Assembly (NCBI GenBank): GCA_037179515.1
Contig: JAXCGZ010021013.1
Location: forward strand, 1-64,000
Reading direction: 5' to 3'
DNA from: Halocaridina rubra
Lineage: Eukaryota > Arthropoda > Malacostraca > Decapoda > Atyidae
Length of the DNA stretch: 64,000 nucleotides
Shown here: one piece after another, positions 58,510 to 63,729 of the stretch
Numbering within the stretch: the stretch's first letter is position 1
Layout of the letters: each line of letters begins with the position of its first letter
Made by a program: the position numbers and the translations under genes
Notes under the pieces: generated by a model
What the model saw: only the letters and a program-made list of their open reading frames with translations
Databases searched by the model: none
What the model was told of the DNA's origin: nothing

Positions 58510-61500
58510 CACTACACATTCTAAACCTGAGGGTTTAGTATATGCAAGTCGCCTCTTCAGAGCAATTGCTCTGTCACTCGTTCTGGCTAAGTTTAGACTG
58601 CCGCACTGTTTGAAATCTGTTGGAAGAGAGGGAAAGTGGCAGCGTAGTTGTTAAAGCACTCAATACGAGAAGTAACAAACTAGTATTTTATATACCTTAC
58701 AGTTTTTCATTTTAGAGGAATATGAAGTCTCAGGGGACCACGGTAGCGCAAGCAATCGACTTGAGAAGTGACAAACTAGTGTTCAAGCTAACTACGATTC
58801 ACTGAGAAAAGCATCTTGCCTTAATTCTCCAGCTTTAACCTCTCAGAGTCCACCCCATTCGAATAGGGATAAATAGTGGCACACAAAATGGCAAAATAAA
58901 ATCTGCCATGTACATAAAATAAGTACCATCAGAAAAATTTTATTTTATTTGATATTTTTATGAGTATGACACCGTGACAGGCAAAAATCTGCCCACATCA
59001 ATAAAGGCCCAGGCACGAGAAAACATTAAGACGAAGGTTATGGACAAGACTGGGAGATAAGGTAATGATACACAAAGGAAAAGGACAGACTGAAATAATA
59101 GTCGAAGCACTGCAGACCTATTCATTGATATAAACTGAAAATCATTCAACTACAAAAAAATTTCAAATTTCACATCACAAAAAAAAATTTGTACTACAGA
59201 AGAGAATAAATACGAACTTAGGTTGTGTCCTTGTTCCTGTAGACTCTTGATGAGACTCACAGAGTAATGAACAATTTGTCTCTCTGCTGAGGGTTTGAAT
59301 AATCCCAAAACTCCTGAGCCATTGTGGGATGTTCCTGAGCCAATCCTGTGAAAATAAAGATATAATAATTATCTCTACTAAATGAGCAGTGGGGGTTGCG
59401 GTAGCTCAGTAGTAGAATGCGTGAGTCAAGAAGAGAATAACACGGGTTCGATCCCGTCGCAGGGAGTTAGGGAAGGCCATCCAGCCCTAATCATCCAGCT
59501 CCAATATGTCTCCAAATAAAAAATAATATGTCTCCAAATAAAAAAAAGACACATTGTACCTTTGTGATAATGCATATTAAAGTTAAAGTTTGCTGGGTTT
59601 TAGCCCTCCTATCAGAGGCATCACCACTGCTCTGGTGGGCATCAGCCGGTGCAAGCCCAAACCCCCCACTGTGGTGTCCAGACACAGCAGTAACCTTCTC
59701 AGTAAACTGCTTAAACTCTCGGTCCTGAATGGGAACCGGTCTGTCGACCTCGCGAATGCGAGGCAAGCGCGTTACCACTGTATTCCGGGACAGGCAAAAA
59801 CTGCCCTAATCAATAAAAGCCCCGGCACGAGAAAACATCACAACGAAGGAAAAGAAAAAGGTTAAAGACAAGGCAGAGATGAGGAAATATCACACAAAGG
59901 AAAACGACAGACAGAAAAAACAGTCAAAGTACAGAGGACCCACCCAGAGATATGGAGGACTAGGGCCTGAGATGACAATAGATCCACTTTTTGAAGGATG
60001 AAAGATCATAAGAATTAGGAAAGACAGAAGGAGGAAGAGAATTCCAGAGTCTGGATGACCTGAGTAGGGTGATGGGAGTGAATTGAGGCAGCCCCTTTTC
60101 TACAAGGAGCTAAAAGGTGCAATCGTGGTACAGTATATCAGCTTCTGATGAAAATGTGCACTTTGATTTGGCCACCCCCGTTACGAGGGGGATTGCAGAT
60201 ATTGTATATAAATGCATGAATAAAAATTGGAAAATATCATATACTTACTCATTTTGATCTAACACTAATACGTCCGTCCAGCCATTCTTAGTTAAATGAT
60301 AGGCGATACTGTTACCCACAACACCAGCCCCGCAAATTACAACCTGTGGAAAAATAAATGATTTTAAAATAGTTTGCTATTCTTAAAATAAAGTAGGATG
60401 GTTTGGGGACAAGGTGAGAGATGAGAGACTGAGATGGCTTGAGCATGTGGTGAGGAGGGAGGAGGGGTATCTTGGGAGGAGGAGGATTAAAATGGAAATG
60501 CCAGGCAGAAGGGAGAGAGAGAGAGAGGTCAGAAGAGGTTTATGGATGTGGTGAGAGAGGACATAGGGTGTGTGGTGTGACAGAAGAGGACGCAGGAGAT
60601 AGGACAGTATGGAGAGAATTGATCCGCTATGGGGACCCACAAAGGGAGGACCAAAAGATCTGAAGATGATGGTATATAAACTTTGAACGTCAAATCTCAA
60701 AGACTGTGACTTTCGTATATACTTCCTTCAAAGCTATTGAAGCTTAACATCGTGAAGCCTAAAAGTTAAGGATATTCCTGAGAGGAGCTCCGTTGCAAAA
60801 CAATTTCTCAAAAATCATCATCATCATCCTCAACAAACAGGCAAGAAACAAGCTTTGCATGTTTTAGGCATAAAGTTTTATCTGTACACTCTTCCTTAGG
60901 AAGTACAGAGGGTCTTTGGTTTACAAAGTTCTCGACCTACAACATTTCATGGTTACGATGCATCTTCCATAAATTATTTTGCTTCTTGTTTGATAATTTT
61001 TGGCGAGCATTATGTCTCCCAAGCATAAAGCAGATTCTTCTGATGGCAGTGCTTTGAAGAAAAGGAAAGCCATCACCATGGAAGTGAAATTAGAGATAGT
61101 GAAACGCTCTGAAGAGTGAGAAACTTTAATACTGCATGAGAATAGGTGGGTGACGTAGGTGCTTATTGAGGCGTGTTCCAACTTACATGGAAAATCAGGT
61201 TAAGACACATCGTGAGGATTGGAACTCCGTCATAGGTCGAGGACCCCTATATATTAAAAGGGATCCTGTGAATAAGAGTAACCTCAGGGTGCTCCAAGGT
61301 CATAAATACTTTAAAGACAATGTCACTTTATCTGAACTAACCTTATCGTGTTGAGAAGAGTAACCCCAGGGTGCTCTAAGATTATCCCCTTTTACAAGAT
61401 AAGTCCCCTAAACAAAGCTAAGGTAGCCTAACCTAGCCTGACCCAACCCAAAATACCTAACCCAATCTAATCTAACCATTTATGGGGTTATTTAACTCTA

Positions 61501-61743
61501 CATGGGGTTTTGGGGTTACTGTTCATTACAAAATCAAAATCTACTGTATCCATTTACCTGTGCTTGAAGAGGAAGTGAAGATAGACACTTAACATCCGGA
61601 GCAATGGCAGACTGAGTTATTCCATTTCTTAAGAATCCAAGTATGCTACTCTTGTATTTATTTGAGCAGAACACTCCACCTTTGACTTTTCTTAGAACTT
61701 GGCTTCCGCTAGATGCTCCCGTGTGCGAAACTGCACTAAGCAT
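40273..61743 (-). CDS. PDPR: Pyruvate dehydrogenase phosphatase regulatory subunit, mitochondrial (18 coding exons, 898 aa)
   Basis: Complement join of 18 exons (listed separately), 2697 nt, 898 aa. All introns are GT-AG and all phases agree. PDPR binds the catalytic subunit of pyruvate dehydrogenase phosphatase in the mitochondrial matrix and lowers its Mg2+ sensitivity, so it tunes reactivation of pyruvate dehydrogenase. Domains: basic/Ser-rich presequence (1-50, first acid at D50), Rossmann FAD site GAGVVG at 67-72, DAO-type oxidoreductase fold to about 440, then a glycine-cleavage T/aminomethyltransferase-like half (about 520-880) with SNDVNTPVGG, HTGMQNERGGYENDC, GEPGYTL and EPIYRNGVYVG-TTSS. 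The family also contains dimethylglycine and sarcosine dehydrogenases. The ERPLYF linker, GGYENDC block and overall length (human PDPR 879) favour PDPR. Introns 1-17 carry most repeats of the 40-61 kb region. Confidence 0.92.
41053..41228 (-). CDS. PDPR: PDPR exon 17 (residues 767-824)
   Basis: Acceptor TTTCCAG, donor GTACGT, phase 2. It encodes FIGKFALMRQANQGMKKRL and WPWGGEPIYRNGVYVG followed by NTTSS. Confidence 0.93.
41322..41505 (-). repeat. Three-copy ~61-bp minisatellite, PDPR intron 16
   Basis: CCAAGGGACACATACA recurs at about 41348 (GACGC variant), 41409 and 41470, each followed by AAGACATAAGT. Confidence 0.88.
41565..41722 (-). mobile_element. SINE-A copy, PDPR intron 16
   Basis: GTGTCACTTTTAATTCTCAT, GAACGGTTGGAGCTTGGTGA, and CTCTACAACTAAGCTACTGA. 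Its head end runs into exon-proximal intron sequence at 41722. Confidence 0.8.
41763..41909 (-). CDS. PDPR: PDPR exon 16 (residues 718-766)
   Basis: Acceptor AATTTCAG, donor GTAAGT, phase 0. It encodes GHDYGIKNVGMYTMRSLRVE and FWAEELDSSTTPYEVG, matching RxEK-xx-FW-x-(D/E)-xxxxTTP-xE-G. Confidence 0.93.
41936..42116 (-). mobile_element. SINE-B copy, PDPR intron 15
   Basis: TCGCAGACCCCCTTTTTTAC, GTGCCTTCTTGCGAAGGACA, CATTACCCTGAGTGAATCCC and ACCACGACCTGATGACTC. Confidence 0.83.
42226..42384 (-). mobile_element. SINE-A copy, PDPR intron 15
   Basis: ACTATTAATCACCATTCGAA, GGTTGCAGCAGGGGAATTA, TCACTTCCCAAGTCGAGCG and ACTGCGCTACCACAG. Confidence 0.82.
42640..42850 (+). mobile_element. Dispersed repeat G copy, PDPR intron 15
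   Basis: GTTGTTGTTCCCTAAGCTGC, CTGGCTGAGCAAACCTTAG, AAGAGCTCTCCAGGAG, GGTGCAGTCTTCCATAATG. The same order of motifs flanks the nested SINE-F at 52983-53068 and 53249-53360. Confidence 0.72.
42960..43082 (-). CDS. PDPR: PDPR exon 15 (residues 677-717)
   Basis: Acceptor CATTTTAG, donor GTATGT, phase 0. It encodes EVNIAYASGVIVLSFTHMGE, continuing PGYTL and a SEYTLHIYNQLM helix: the THxGEPG motif of the T-protein-like fold. Confidence 0.93.
43155..43310 (-). mobile_element. SINE-A copy, PDPR intron 14
   Basis: CATGCCCTCCTAACGCCCCA, GTTTTGTCATTGCTCAAAT and AACCACTGCATTACTGCAG. Confidence 0.78.
43769..43967 (-). CDS. PDPR: PDPR exon 14 (residues 610-676)
   Basis: Acceptor TCATTGCAG, donor GTGTGT, phase 0 end. 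It encodes FLMLAPTTQQTRIMDWMRR, DVTSMYTVFSVVGPKSREML and HGHMAK. Confidence 0.92.
44415..44760 (+). repeat. Degenerate minisatellite 3 (~45-50-bp unit), PDPR intron 13
   Basis: Repeated ATGCTAATCCAATGGACTAA, GACACCTACAGTCTAATAAA units, about seven. Confidence 0.82.
44886..45032 (-). mobile_element. SINE-A copy, PDPR intron 13
   Basis: ATGTCACTATAAATCCTTAT, GATGCCCTTCCTAGCGCCCC and TTCTAACCATTCAGCTGTG. Confidence 0.8.
45169..45317 (-). CDS. PDPR: PDPR exon 13 (residues 561-609)
   Basis: Acceptor ATGGAAG with a second AG seven bases inside; the first keeps the frame and the TSAGNQ join. Donor GTAATG, phase 2. It encodes LCSNDVNTPVGG and HTGMQNERGGYENDC, the most diagnostic block. Confidence 0.93.
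45640..45770. mobile_element. GAGTAACCCC MITE copy in PDPR intron 12
   Basis: Starts CAGTAACTCCAAGATG, contains TCTAACCTAACCTAACC and GTTATTTAATTTTACATG, ends GGGGGTTCCTCATCTTTAC. Confidence 0.8.
46095..46150 (-). mobile_element. Dispersed repeat C fragment, PDPR intron 12
   Basis: AAGCCATTATCCCCCTTATA, GGATGTGGCTGAGTCAAAGC. Confidence 0.65.
46677..46830. repeat. 154-bp imperfect foldback in PDPR intron 12
   Basis: Outer arms AGATTAATCCAC / GTGGATTTAATCT, an A-run opposite a T-run, CCTCAAAATTTTC / GTGAAAATTTTG, and the core GGGCCTC-AATAG-GAGGCCC. The outer and core segments pair; the middle is looser. Confidence 0.75.
47088..47295 (+). mobile_element. Dispersed repeat C copy, PDPR intron 12
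   Basis: TGTTGGACCTCACAGCAGTA, TCTGTGGATGACCCAAGTAG, TTAGCTTTTGGTGAGTGTAT and TTGATTCGGCCATCCACC; the most complete copy. Confidence 0.72.
48122..48298 (-). mobile_element. SINE-B copy, PDPR intron 12
   Basis: GCCCTCTTGTGGAAGTCTTT, GCTACCCTGAGTGAATACCC, CTCAGACCGTGGCGGACC and ACCACGACCTGACGAATC. Confidence 0.83.
49490..49880 (+). repeat. Degenerate minisatellite 4 (~45-50-bp unit), PDPR intron 12
   Basis: Repeated GGAATTTTGAGAGAAAATAA, ACGTGATTAGTTT, GAGTTTCC units, about eight. Confidence 0.82.
50148..50308 (-). mobile_element. SINE-A copy, PDPR intron 12
   Basis: GGTTAGAGCTGTGAAATTAG, GGCTGGATAACCTTTATAG, TTGTCACTTCCCAAGGGATT and AGCCACTGCATTACCGCA. Confidence 0.8.
50439..50578 (-). CDS. 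PDPR: PDPR exon 12 (residues 514-560)
   Basis: Acceptor TTGCCTGGCAG, donor GTAAGA, phase 0 end. It encodes FRKPAFFDFVREEYQACRE and VGIIDLSSFTKIEIT, matching the family's P-x-(W/F)-FD-xV..E and ID-(M/L)-SSFTKFEI. Confidence 0.93.
50661..50758 (-). mobile_element. SINE-A fragment, PDPR intron 11
   Basis: GTGTCACTATATGTCCCAAC, ACAGGTTGGAGCTTAGGG and CTGGATGCCCTTTATAAT; no head. Confidence 0.78.
50858..51012 (-). CDS. PDPR: PDPR exon 11 (residues 462-513)
   Basis: Acceptor TTTCTGCAG, donor GTATGA, phase 1 end. It encodes HYEILYPGQ, LRCSPIYSEQESRGAVFG and GFERPLYF, the linker joining the oxidoreductase and aminomethyltransferase-like halves. Confidence 0.92.
51068..51250 (+). mobile_element. Dispersed repeat C copy, PDPR intron 10
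   Basis: TTGGGCCTAACAGTAGAAGA, GAGGTTGATCCAAGCAGGG, AAAAGTAGTGACCGTGGTAT, CATCTGGTGAATGTATGTC. Starts about 55 bp from exon 11. Confidence 0.72.
51271..51459. repeat. Two (AAT)n microsatellites, PDPR intron 10
   Basis: AAT tracts at 51271-51312 and 51390-51459. Confidence 0.93.
51560..51756 (-). CDS. PDPR: PDPR exon 10 (residues 397-461)
   Basis: Acceptor GGCTTCCAG, donor GTAAAT, phase 2 end. It encodes YFVAVGMNGNSLQGAGGAG, the C-terminal flavin-contacting motif, then ISEWIMYGAP and DVRRF. Confidence 0.93.
51802..51968 (+). mobile_element. SINE-A copy, PDPR intron 9
   Basis: Complete: head GGACCACAGTATTACAGTGG, GTTCGACTCAAGAAGTG, ATTAGGAACGGTATCCAGCC, GTCTGTGTCCACCCCCATTC and ACTAATTGCCACACATAAAA. 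Confidence 0.86.
52190..52437. repeat. Degenerate GACA/GATA repeat, PDPR intron 9
   Basis: Many AGACAGA, AAACAGA and GATAGA words ending 11 bp from the exon 9 donor; on the sense strand it is pyrimidine-rich (TCTT, TGTC). Confidence 0.78.
52448..52572 (-). CDS. PDPR: PDPR exon 9 (residues 355-396)
   Basis: Acceptor ATATACAG, donor GTAAAA, phase 0 end. It encodes VNAPDNFTPDGKWILGETPE; the family core is (C/A)PE-TFTPD-xxxxGE-P. Confidence 0.93.
52613..52770 (+). mobile_element. SINE-A copy, PDPR intron 8
   Basis: Head GGACTGTGGTAGTGCAGTAG, GGGAAGGGCATCCAGCC, CTCCAACCTGCCTGTTTAC and an ATACTGACAAAAAACCGG tail. Confidence 0.84.
52983..53360 (+). mobile_element. Dispersed repeat G copy split by SINE-F
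   Basis: GCTGTTGTTCCCCAATTTGC, ATGGCTGAACAGCCCAG before the insertion; CTGTCCAAGAGCTTTCAG and GTGCAGTCTTCCATAATGAG after it. Confidence 0.72.
53070..53248 (+). mobile_element. SINE-F copy nested in another repeat, PDPR intron 8
   Basis: tRNA-like head CTAGTACAGTGGTAACGCGC, GCATTCACGAGGTCGAAAG, TCGGTTCCCGTCC, then CACCACAGTGGGGGGTTGGG and an ATAAAGGTTTA end. CATGC-type bases occur on both sides as a possible short target duplication. Confidence 0.8.
54402..54583 (-). CDS. PDPR: PDPR exon 8 (residues 294-354)
   Basis: Acceptor TTCCCTCAG, donor GTAAGT, phase 1 end. It encodes LPVVRDYDSHTFCLTRNQE and VIGGFDRHAKPAF, matching the beta-strand pair around the family's GGFE-xNPKP motif. Confidence 0.92.
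54693..54805 (-). mobile_element. SINE-A fragment, PDPR intron 7
   Basis: ACAGACAGACTGGAGTAATG, CCCCACAGTGGGCTTTGTCA and TTTTAATCACTGCCCAACTA; part of the body is deleted. Confidence 0.7.
55186..55355 (+). mobile_element. SINE-A copy, PDPR intron 7
   Basis: Head ATCGTAGCGTAGTGGTTAGA, GTTAGGAAGAGCATCCAGCC, CCAGCCTGTCTGTCTCCACC and CATAAAATGGCAAAC tail. Confidence 0.85.
55548..55704 (-). mobile_element. SINE-A copy, PDPR intron 7
   Basis: ACAGATTGGAGCTGAGGAAT, GATGCCCTTCCTATCACCC, GTCTGTCACTTCCCGAGAC. It is inverted relative to the copy at 55186, 190 bp away, so the pair can fold back. Confidence 0.82.
55782..55890. repeat. Four-copy ~29-bp tandem repeat at the PDPR exon 7 donor
   Basis: TACTTGATATGTAC variants at about 55783, 55812, 55842 and 55870 with CTAATTA spacers. 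The last unit runs into the GTGAGTACTAC donor region. Confidence 0.85.
55892..55974 (-). CDS. PDPR: PDPR exon 7 (residues 267-293)
   Basis: Acceptor CATTTCAG, donor GTGAGT, phase 2 end. Short exon with W267 and PAFPAEHFYLHT, equivalent to the conserved P-L-x-A-x-EHFYL segment. A 29-bp tandem repeat begins within the donor-proximal intron. Confidence 0.92.
56272..56420 (-). mobile_element. SINE-A copy, PDPR intron 6
   Basis: CACTATTAATCTCCACTTG, GCTGGATGCCCTTCCTAATG, CGGCGGTGGGATCAGACATG and TTCTAACCACTGCACACC, ending 27 bp from exon 6. Confidence 0.83.
56447..56589 (-). CDS. PDPR: PDPR exon 6 (residues 219-266)
   Basis: Acceptor TTGTTTCAG, donor GTAAGT, phase 0 end. It encodes a GARYMEGCRV strand and IHCEYFVNASGM, the family's (I/V)-x-C-xYFVN-(C/A)-G flavin-domain motif. 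Confidence 0.93.
57094..57235 (-). CDS. PDPR: PDPR exon 5 (residues 172-218)
   Basis: Acceptor TTTACAG, donor GTAAAT, phase 1 end. It encodes REIQRYHPIL and GGVWVPDDAVADPYAVCC, the conserved G-(V/M)-xVP-(D/E)-DAV element of the DAO fold. Confidence 0.93.
57383..57580 (+). mobile_element. SINE-B copy, PDPR intron 4
   Basis: Head GTGGCCACTATGGATGAGTG, GGTTGAGGGTTCATGG, GCATTCACTCAGGGTAATGG and GAAAAGGGAGTCCGTGATGT. Confidence 0.83.
57935..58068 (-). mobile_element. SINE-B copy (3' part deleted), PDPR intron 4
   Basis: GACTTCTTGGCAAGTGTGAC, ATTACCTTGAGTGAATGCC, CTCAAACTCACGACCTG. Immediately followed by (AAT)n. Confidence 0.8.
58076..58222. repeat. (AAT)n microsatellite, PDPR intron 4
   Basis: About 45 AAT units with AAC interruptions near 58155; joins a SINE-B on each side. 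Confidence 0.95.
58223..58418 (-). mobile_element. SINE-B copy between two (AAT)n tracts, PDPR intron 4
   Basis: TTCCGGTTTTATGGCACGGA, GTGCCTTCTTGCGAAGGACT, GTAATCGTTACCCTGAGTGC, GCGAACCCTCAACCTGATGC and ACCGCTTGAGCTACGGTG. The 3' end joins (AAT)n at 58222. Confidence 0.86.
58420..58506. repeat. (AAT)n microsatellite touching the PDPR exon 4 donor
   Basis: About 28 AAT units; the exon 4 GTGAGT donor (58512-58507) begins at its edge, so the sense intron starts GTGAGTATTATTATT. Confidence 0.95.
58513..58616 (-). CDS. PDPR: PDPR exon 4 (residues 137-171)
   Basis: Acceptor CTTCCAACAG, donor GTGAGT. Found by looking for the missing GS-LA segment: it encodes FKQCGSLNLARTSDRAIALK, matching the family's TGSIFLA..RL-SLKR region. 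The donor directly abuts an (AAT)n microsatellite. Confidence 0.9.
58734..58894 (+). mobile_element. SINE-A copy, PDPR intron 3
   Basis: Head GGACCACGGTAGCGCAAGC, body with CCTTAATTCTCCAGC, tail AGTGGCACACAAAATGGC. A separate head-only fragment (GTGGCAGCGTAGTTGTTAAA) lies at 58633-58690. Confidence 0.83.
58938..59125 (-). mobile_element. SINE-E copy, PDPR intron 3
   Basis: TATGACACCGTGACAGGCAA, AAAGGCCCAGGCACGAGAAA, CACAAAGGAAAAGGACAGAC: shared 3' tail plus SINE-E body. Confidence 0.75.
59218..59345 (-). CDS. PDPR: PDPR exon 3 (residues 94-136)
   Basis: Acceptor TTTTCACAG. The only phase-compatible donor is the weak GTTCGT at 59217; a stronger-looking GTGAGT inside the exon is out of phase. 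It encodes the GSGTSHNGSG flavin loop (H101) and AERQIVHYS helix. Confidence 0.85.
59391..59526 (+). mobile_element. SINE-A copy with well-preserved tRNA-like head, PDPR intron 2
   Basis: TTGCGGTAGCTCAGTAGTAG and ACGGGTTCGATCCCGTCGCA are near-perfect A- and B-box regions. GGGAAGGCCATCCAGCC follows. Not a tRNA gene: there is no proper anticodon arm or acceptor pairing and the SINE body continues. Confidence 0.84.
59575..59782 (-). mobile_element. SINE-F copy, PDPR intron 2
   Basis: Complement of the 53-kb copy: CCCCCCACTGTGGTGTCC, CTCTCGGTCCTGAATGGGAA, GACCTCGCGAATGCGAGGC, GCGCGTTACCACTGTA. Confidence 0.8.
59783..60052 (-). mobile_element. SINE-E copy, PDPR intron 2
   Basis: GGGACAGGCAAAAACTGCCC, AAAGCCCCGGCACGAG, CACAAAGGAAAACGACAGAC, AGGGCCTGAGATGACAATAG, AAGAGAATTCCAGAGTCTGG. 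The longest SINE-E body here. Confidence 0.78.
60050..60212 (+). mobile_element. Dispersed repeat C copy, PDPR intron 2
   Basis: GACCTGAGTAGGGTGATGGG, GCAATCGTGGTACAGTATAT, TTTGATTTGGCCACCCCCGT. Ends about 36 bp from exon 2. Confidence 0.7.
60249..60343 (-). CDS. PDPR: PDPR exon 2 (residues 63-93)
   Basis: Acceptor TTCCACAG, donor GTAAGT, phase 2. It encodes the dinucleotide-binding beta-alpha-beta VVICGAGVVGNSIAYHLTK and the LVLDQN strand end. Confidence 0.93.
60408..60663 (+). mobile_element. Decayed LINE ORF2 C-terminus in PDPR intron 1
   Basis: Reading across frames gives DERLRWLEHVVRREEGYLGR, then RRIKMEMPGRR, FMDVVREDIG and GVTEEDAGDRTVWRELIRYG DP. This matches the widespread RLRW-xGHV..R..RRWxD-xx..D-xx..G-xTEEDAxDR-xWR end of LINE reverse transcriptases. 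At least one frameshift; only a C-terminal fragment is present, inserted opposite to PDPR. Confidence 0.85.
61353..61529. mobile_element. GAGTAACCCC MITE copy in PDPR intron 1 (expanded core)
   Basis: Starts GAGAAGAGTAACCCCAGGG, has a run of CCTAACC/CCCAACCC-type motifs and ends TTGGGGTTACTG. A second partial start (AAGAGTAACCTCAGGGTGC) lies just upstream at 61275. Confidence 0.78.
61558..61743 (-). CDS. PDPR: PDPR exon 1 (residues 1-62)
   Basis: ATG at 61743-61741, donor GTAAAT, phase 0. It encodes a presequence-like N-terminus rich in Ser, Lys and Arg with no acidic residue before D50. A TTTTCAG acceptor lies about 33 bp upstream of the ATG (about 61775), so a noncoding 5' exon probably lies farther out. 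One candidate ends at the GTAAAT donor near 62123. Confidence 0.85.
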
Positions 61744-61869
61744 TGTGCAAGCTCTTTACCAAGTAGTCATATTCTGAAAAGATTAAAAAACGGGAAACAA
61801 TTATATATTAATAGAAGAAAATATTTATTAATATTCAGAATTAAGTATTTTGTTTAAATTATTGTAAAC

Positions 61870-62000
61870 CTAGAGCTTCTGCCTAACAGCAGAAGATCCT
61901 ATCTCACTTACTCTGTGGTTAACCCATGCAATGTTATGGATAGATTATGGTAACCCTTTACCACCCCCTTACATGTGGGGTTACGTATATTATGTATGTA
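61870..62000 (+). mobile_element. Dispersed repeat C copy
   Basis: CTAACAGCAGAAGATCCTAT, CTCACTTACTCTGTGGTTAA, CACCCCCTTACATGTGGGG. It would lie in a 5'-UTR intron of PDPR if the upstream exon exists. Confidence 0.65.
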
Positions 62001-62207
62001 TACACCTGATTTAATAAAATAGGTTACTTCATAAAATAATGAATAGTAATAGTCTTCCCGGCACAATGACACTATTCCAAAATATCTGTCAAGAATAATA
62101 ATGCCAAATTTAAAATGATTTACCAACAGCTGAAGTCAATGTTTACAAAGCTCTCTATGGGTAGAGGGACAGCCTTTATACCTGACCCTCATTTTCAGTT
62201 TATTCCT

Positions 62208-62282
62208 CAATTTAATCCCCCAACTCCAATCCGTCTTTATCCACTCATACTCGATTTGGGATTAATAAAGACACATTAAATA
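62208..62282 (+). mobile_element. SINE-A tail fragment
   Basis: TCAATTTAATCCCCCAACTC, CAATCCGTCTTTATCCACTC and a GGGATTAATAAAGACAC tail. Confidence 0.65.
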
Positions 62283-62751
62283 ACAATAACAAAAACAACA
62301 AATAACAGTATGGCTTTAACTTGTATCATCGCCTGTTCCATTTTCCAAAGTAAAAAAAAAAGTTAACGCTCCTTTATTTTTATTTTTAATTCTGTTCATT
62401 TTTGTTTAATATCTATGATTTGCGTGTGAATGTCTATTGCTAACATTCGCAGATTTTAGCATAACTATATTGAATGTGATATTTATATTTCTTCTCTCTT
62501 GCATCGGTACTCTGCATCGGATTTTTTTTTCGTTTGTAATATCTGTATTTTATATTCCTGTGTTCGTTATTGTTATTGATTTCCATAAAGTTCGCTTTTT
62601 ACCTAGTAAAGAATGCATTATTTATTTTTTTATTTATTTATTCAGGCTTTAGAAACGAGTTTCCTATACACAGAAATAAATGAATAAATAAAAACTACAT
62701 GTGTCAAAAACGAATATAAACCCATAGAGTTGTTATATATTAAATTAATGC

Positions 62752-62834
<83 letters not shown>
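62752..62834. repeat. (CT)n microsatellite
   Basis: CT run with one CCT break near 62779. Confidence 0.95.
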
Positions 62835-62836
<2 letters not shown>

Positions 62837-62984
62837 ATTAAACCTCTTAAATATCTTGCTTTTCACAAGACTAAGTGGAAAGACACAAAAGGATATGGGA
62901 AACACAGCAGTGGCGTTTGTCCTTTCCTAACCTCTGTCTACTCAGTAGGCATGATGAGCGCATCACCAGAAATGGGGAGTGTTG

Positions 62985-63180
62985 TGACTTGCCAGATTTT
63001 GGAGAAAATAAGATATGTGTAACGAACATATTCGGTGTAGATGTAGGCATATGAAAAGAACCGTTACTGAGGAAAGTCTTAAAATCGAGCTGTCATGGAC
63101 AGTCCTGCTGAAGTCCAGAAGGTCTTCAGATGCAGTACTGAAACGGGCGGCTGGTGCCATCGGGCAACCCCCTATATTCT
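62985..63180 (-). mobile_element. SINE-D copy (5' part), inverted to 63730
   Basis: GTGACTTGCCAGATTTTGG, GCATATGAAAAGAACCGTTA, CATGGACAGTCCTGCTG and GGCGGCTGGTGCCATCGGG are the complement of the SINE-D body. Confidence 0.78.
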
Positions 63181-63218
63181 CAAGCAAAAACGTATTATTT
63201 TTTTTTTTGGGGGGGCGT

Positions 63219-63378
63219 TGTATATGTCACTATATTTCCCCATTCGAATGGGGGTGACGCGAGATATATAGGAGCTATAGGACAGAGGTTGGGTGCCCTT
63301 CTTAACGCCCCTTGGATGGAGTGATCTCACATCTGTCATGCTTATCATATCCCGACTCGCTAGGCTACTGCGGTCCCT
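63219..63378 (-). mobile_element. SINE-A copy
   Basis: GTCACTATATTTCCCCATTC, GGGTGCCCTTCTTAACGCCC, CGACTCGCTAGGCTACTGCG; complete head. Confidence 0.83.
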
Positions 63379-63729
63379 ATATGTCTGACTTGACAGGTGT
63401 GAATCTAAAAAAGTTAATTTTAAAAGCATTATTACACACATATAAATGAATCTTTACTTTAGCACCCTCCAGTAATGGAATGAAAATACACAACATTGAA
63501 GAGAAATCTATAATAAGAAATATGCAAGTCATTAGAGAAATATAATAATAAAAATACAATAATTTCAATAATAAGCTCGATTTTTTTATAAGGGGAACTA
63601 ACTAATAACTTTCAAGTGTTTTCCTTAACAGGGAGAATTAATAATCAAACATCTAACCAGATAAAAATTTTCAAGTGCTTTTTTTTCTCCTAATTTATTA
63701 ATAAATTTCAAGGTTGTCTTCTAACATGT

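Noticed and set aside
59396..59470. Possible tRNA gene (A- and B-box motifs)
   Set aside because: This is the head of a SINE-A; the cloverleaf stems do not pair properly and SINE body follows. Similar heads at 16192, 39650, 53080, 58390 and 63360 were rejected for the same reason.
60472..60663. 63-codon open frame on the + strand in PDPR intron 1
   Set aside because: Its C-terminal half is the end of a decayed LINE ORF2, reached after a frameshift.
40273..61743. Dimethylglycine or sarcosine dehydrogenase instead of PDPR
   Set aside because: Same superfamily, but the GGYENDC block, the ERPLYF linker and the spacing across all 18 exons fit PDPR better.
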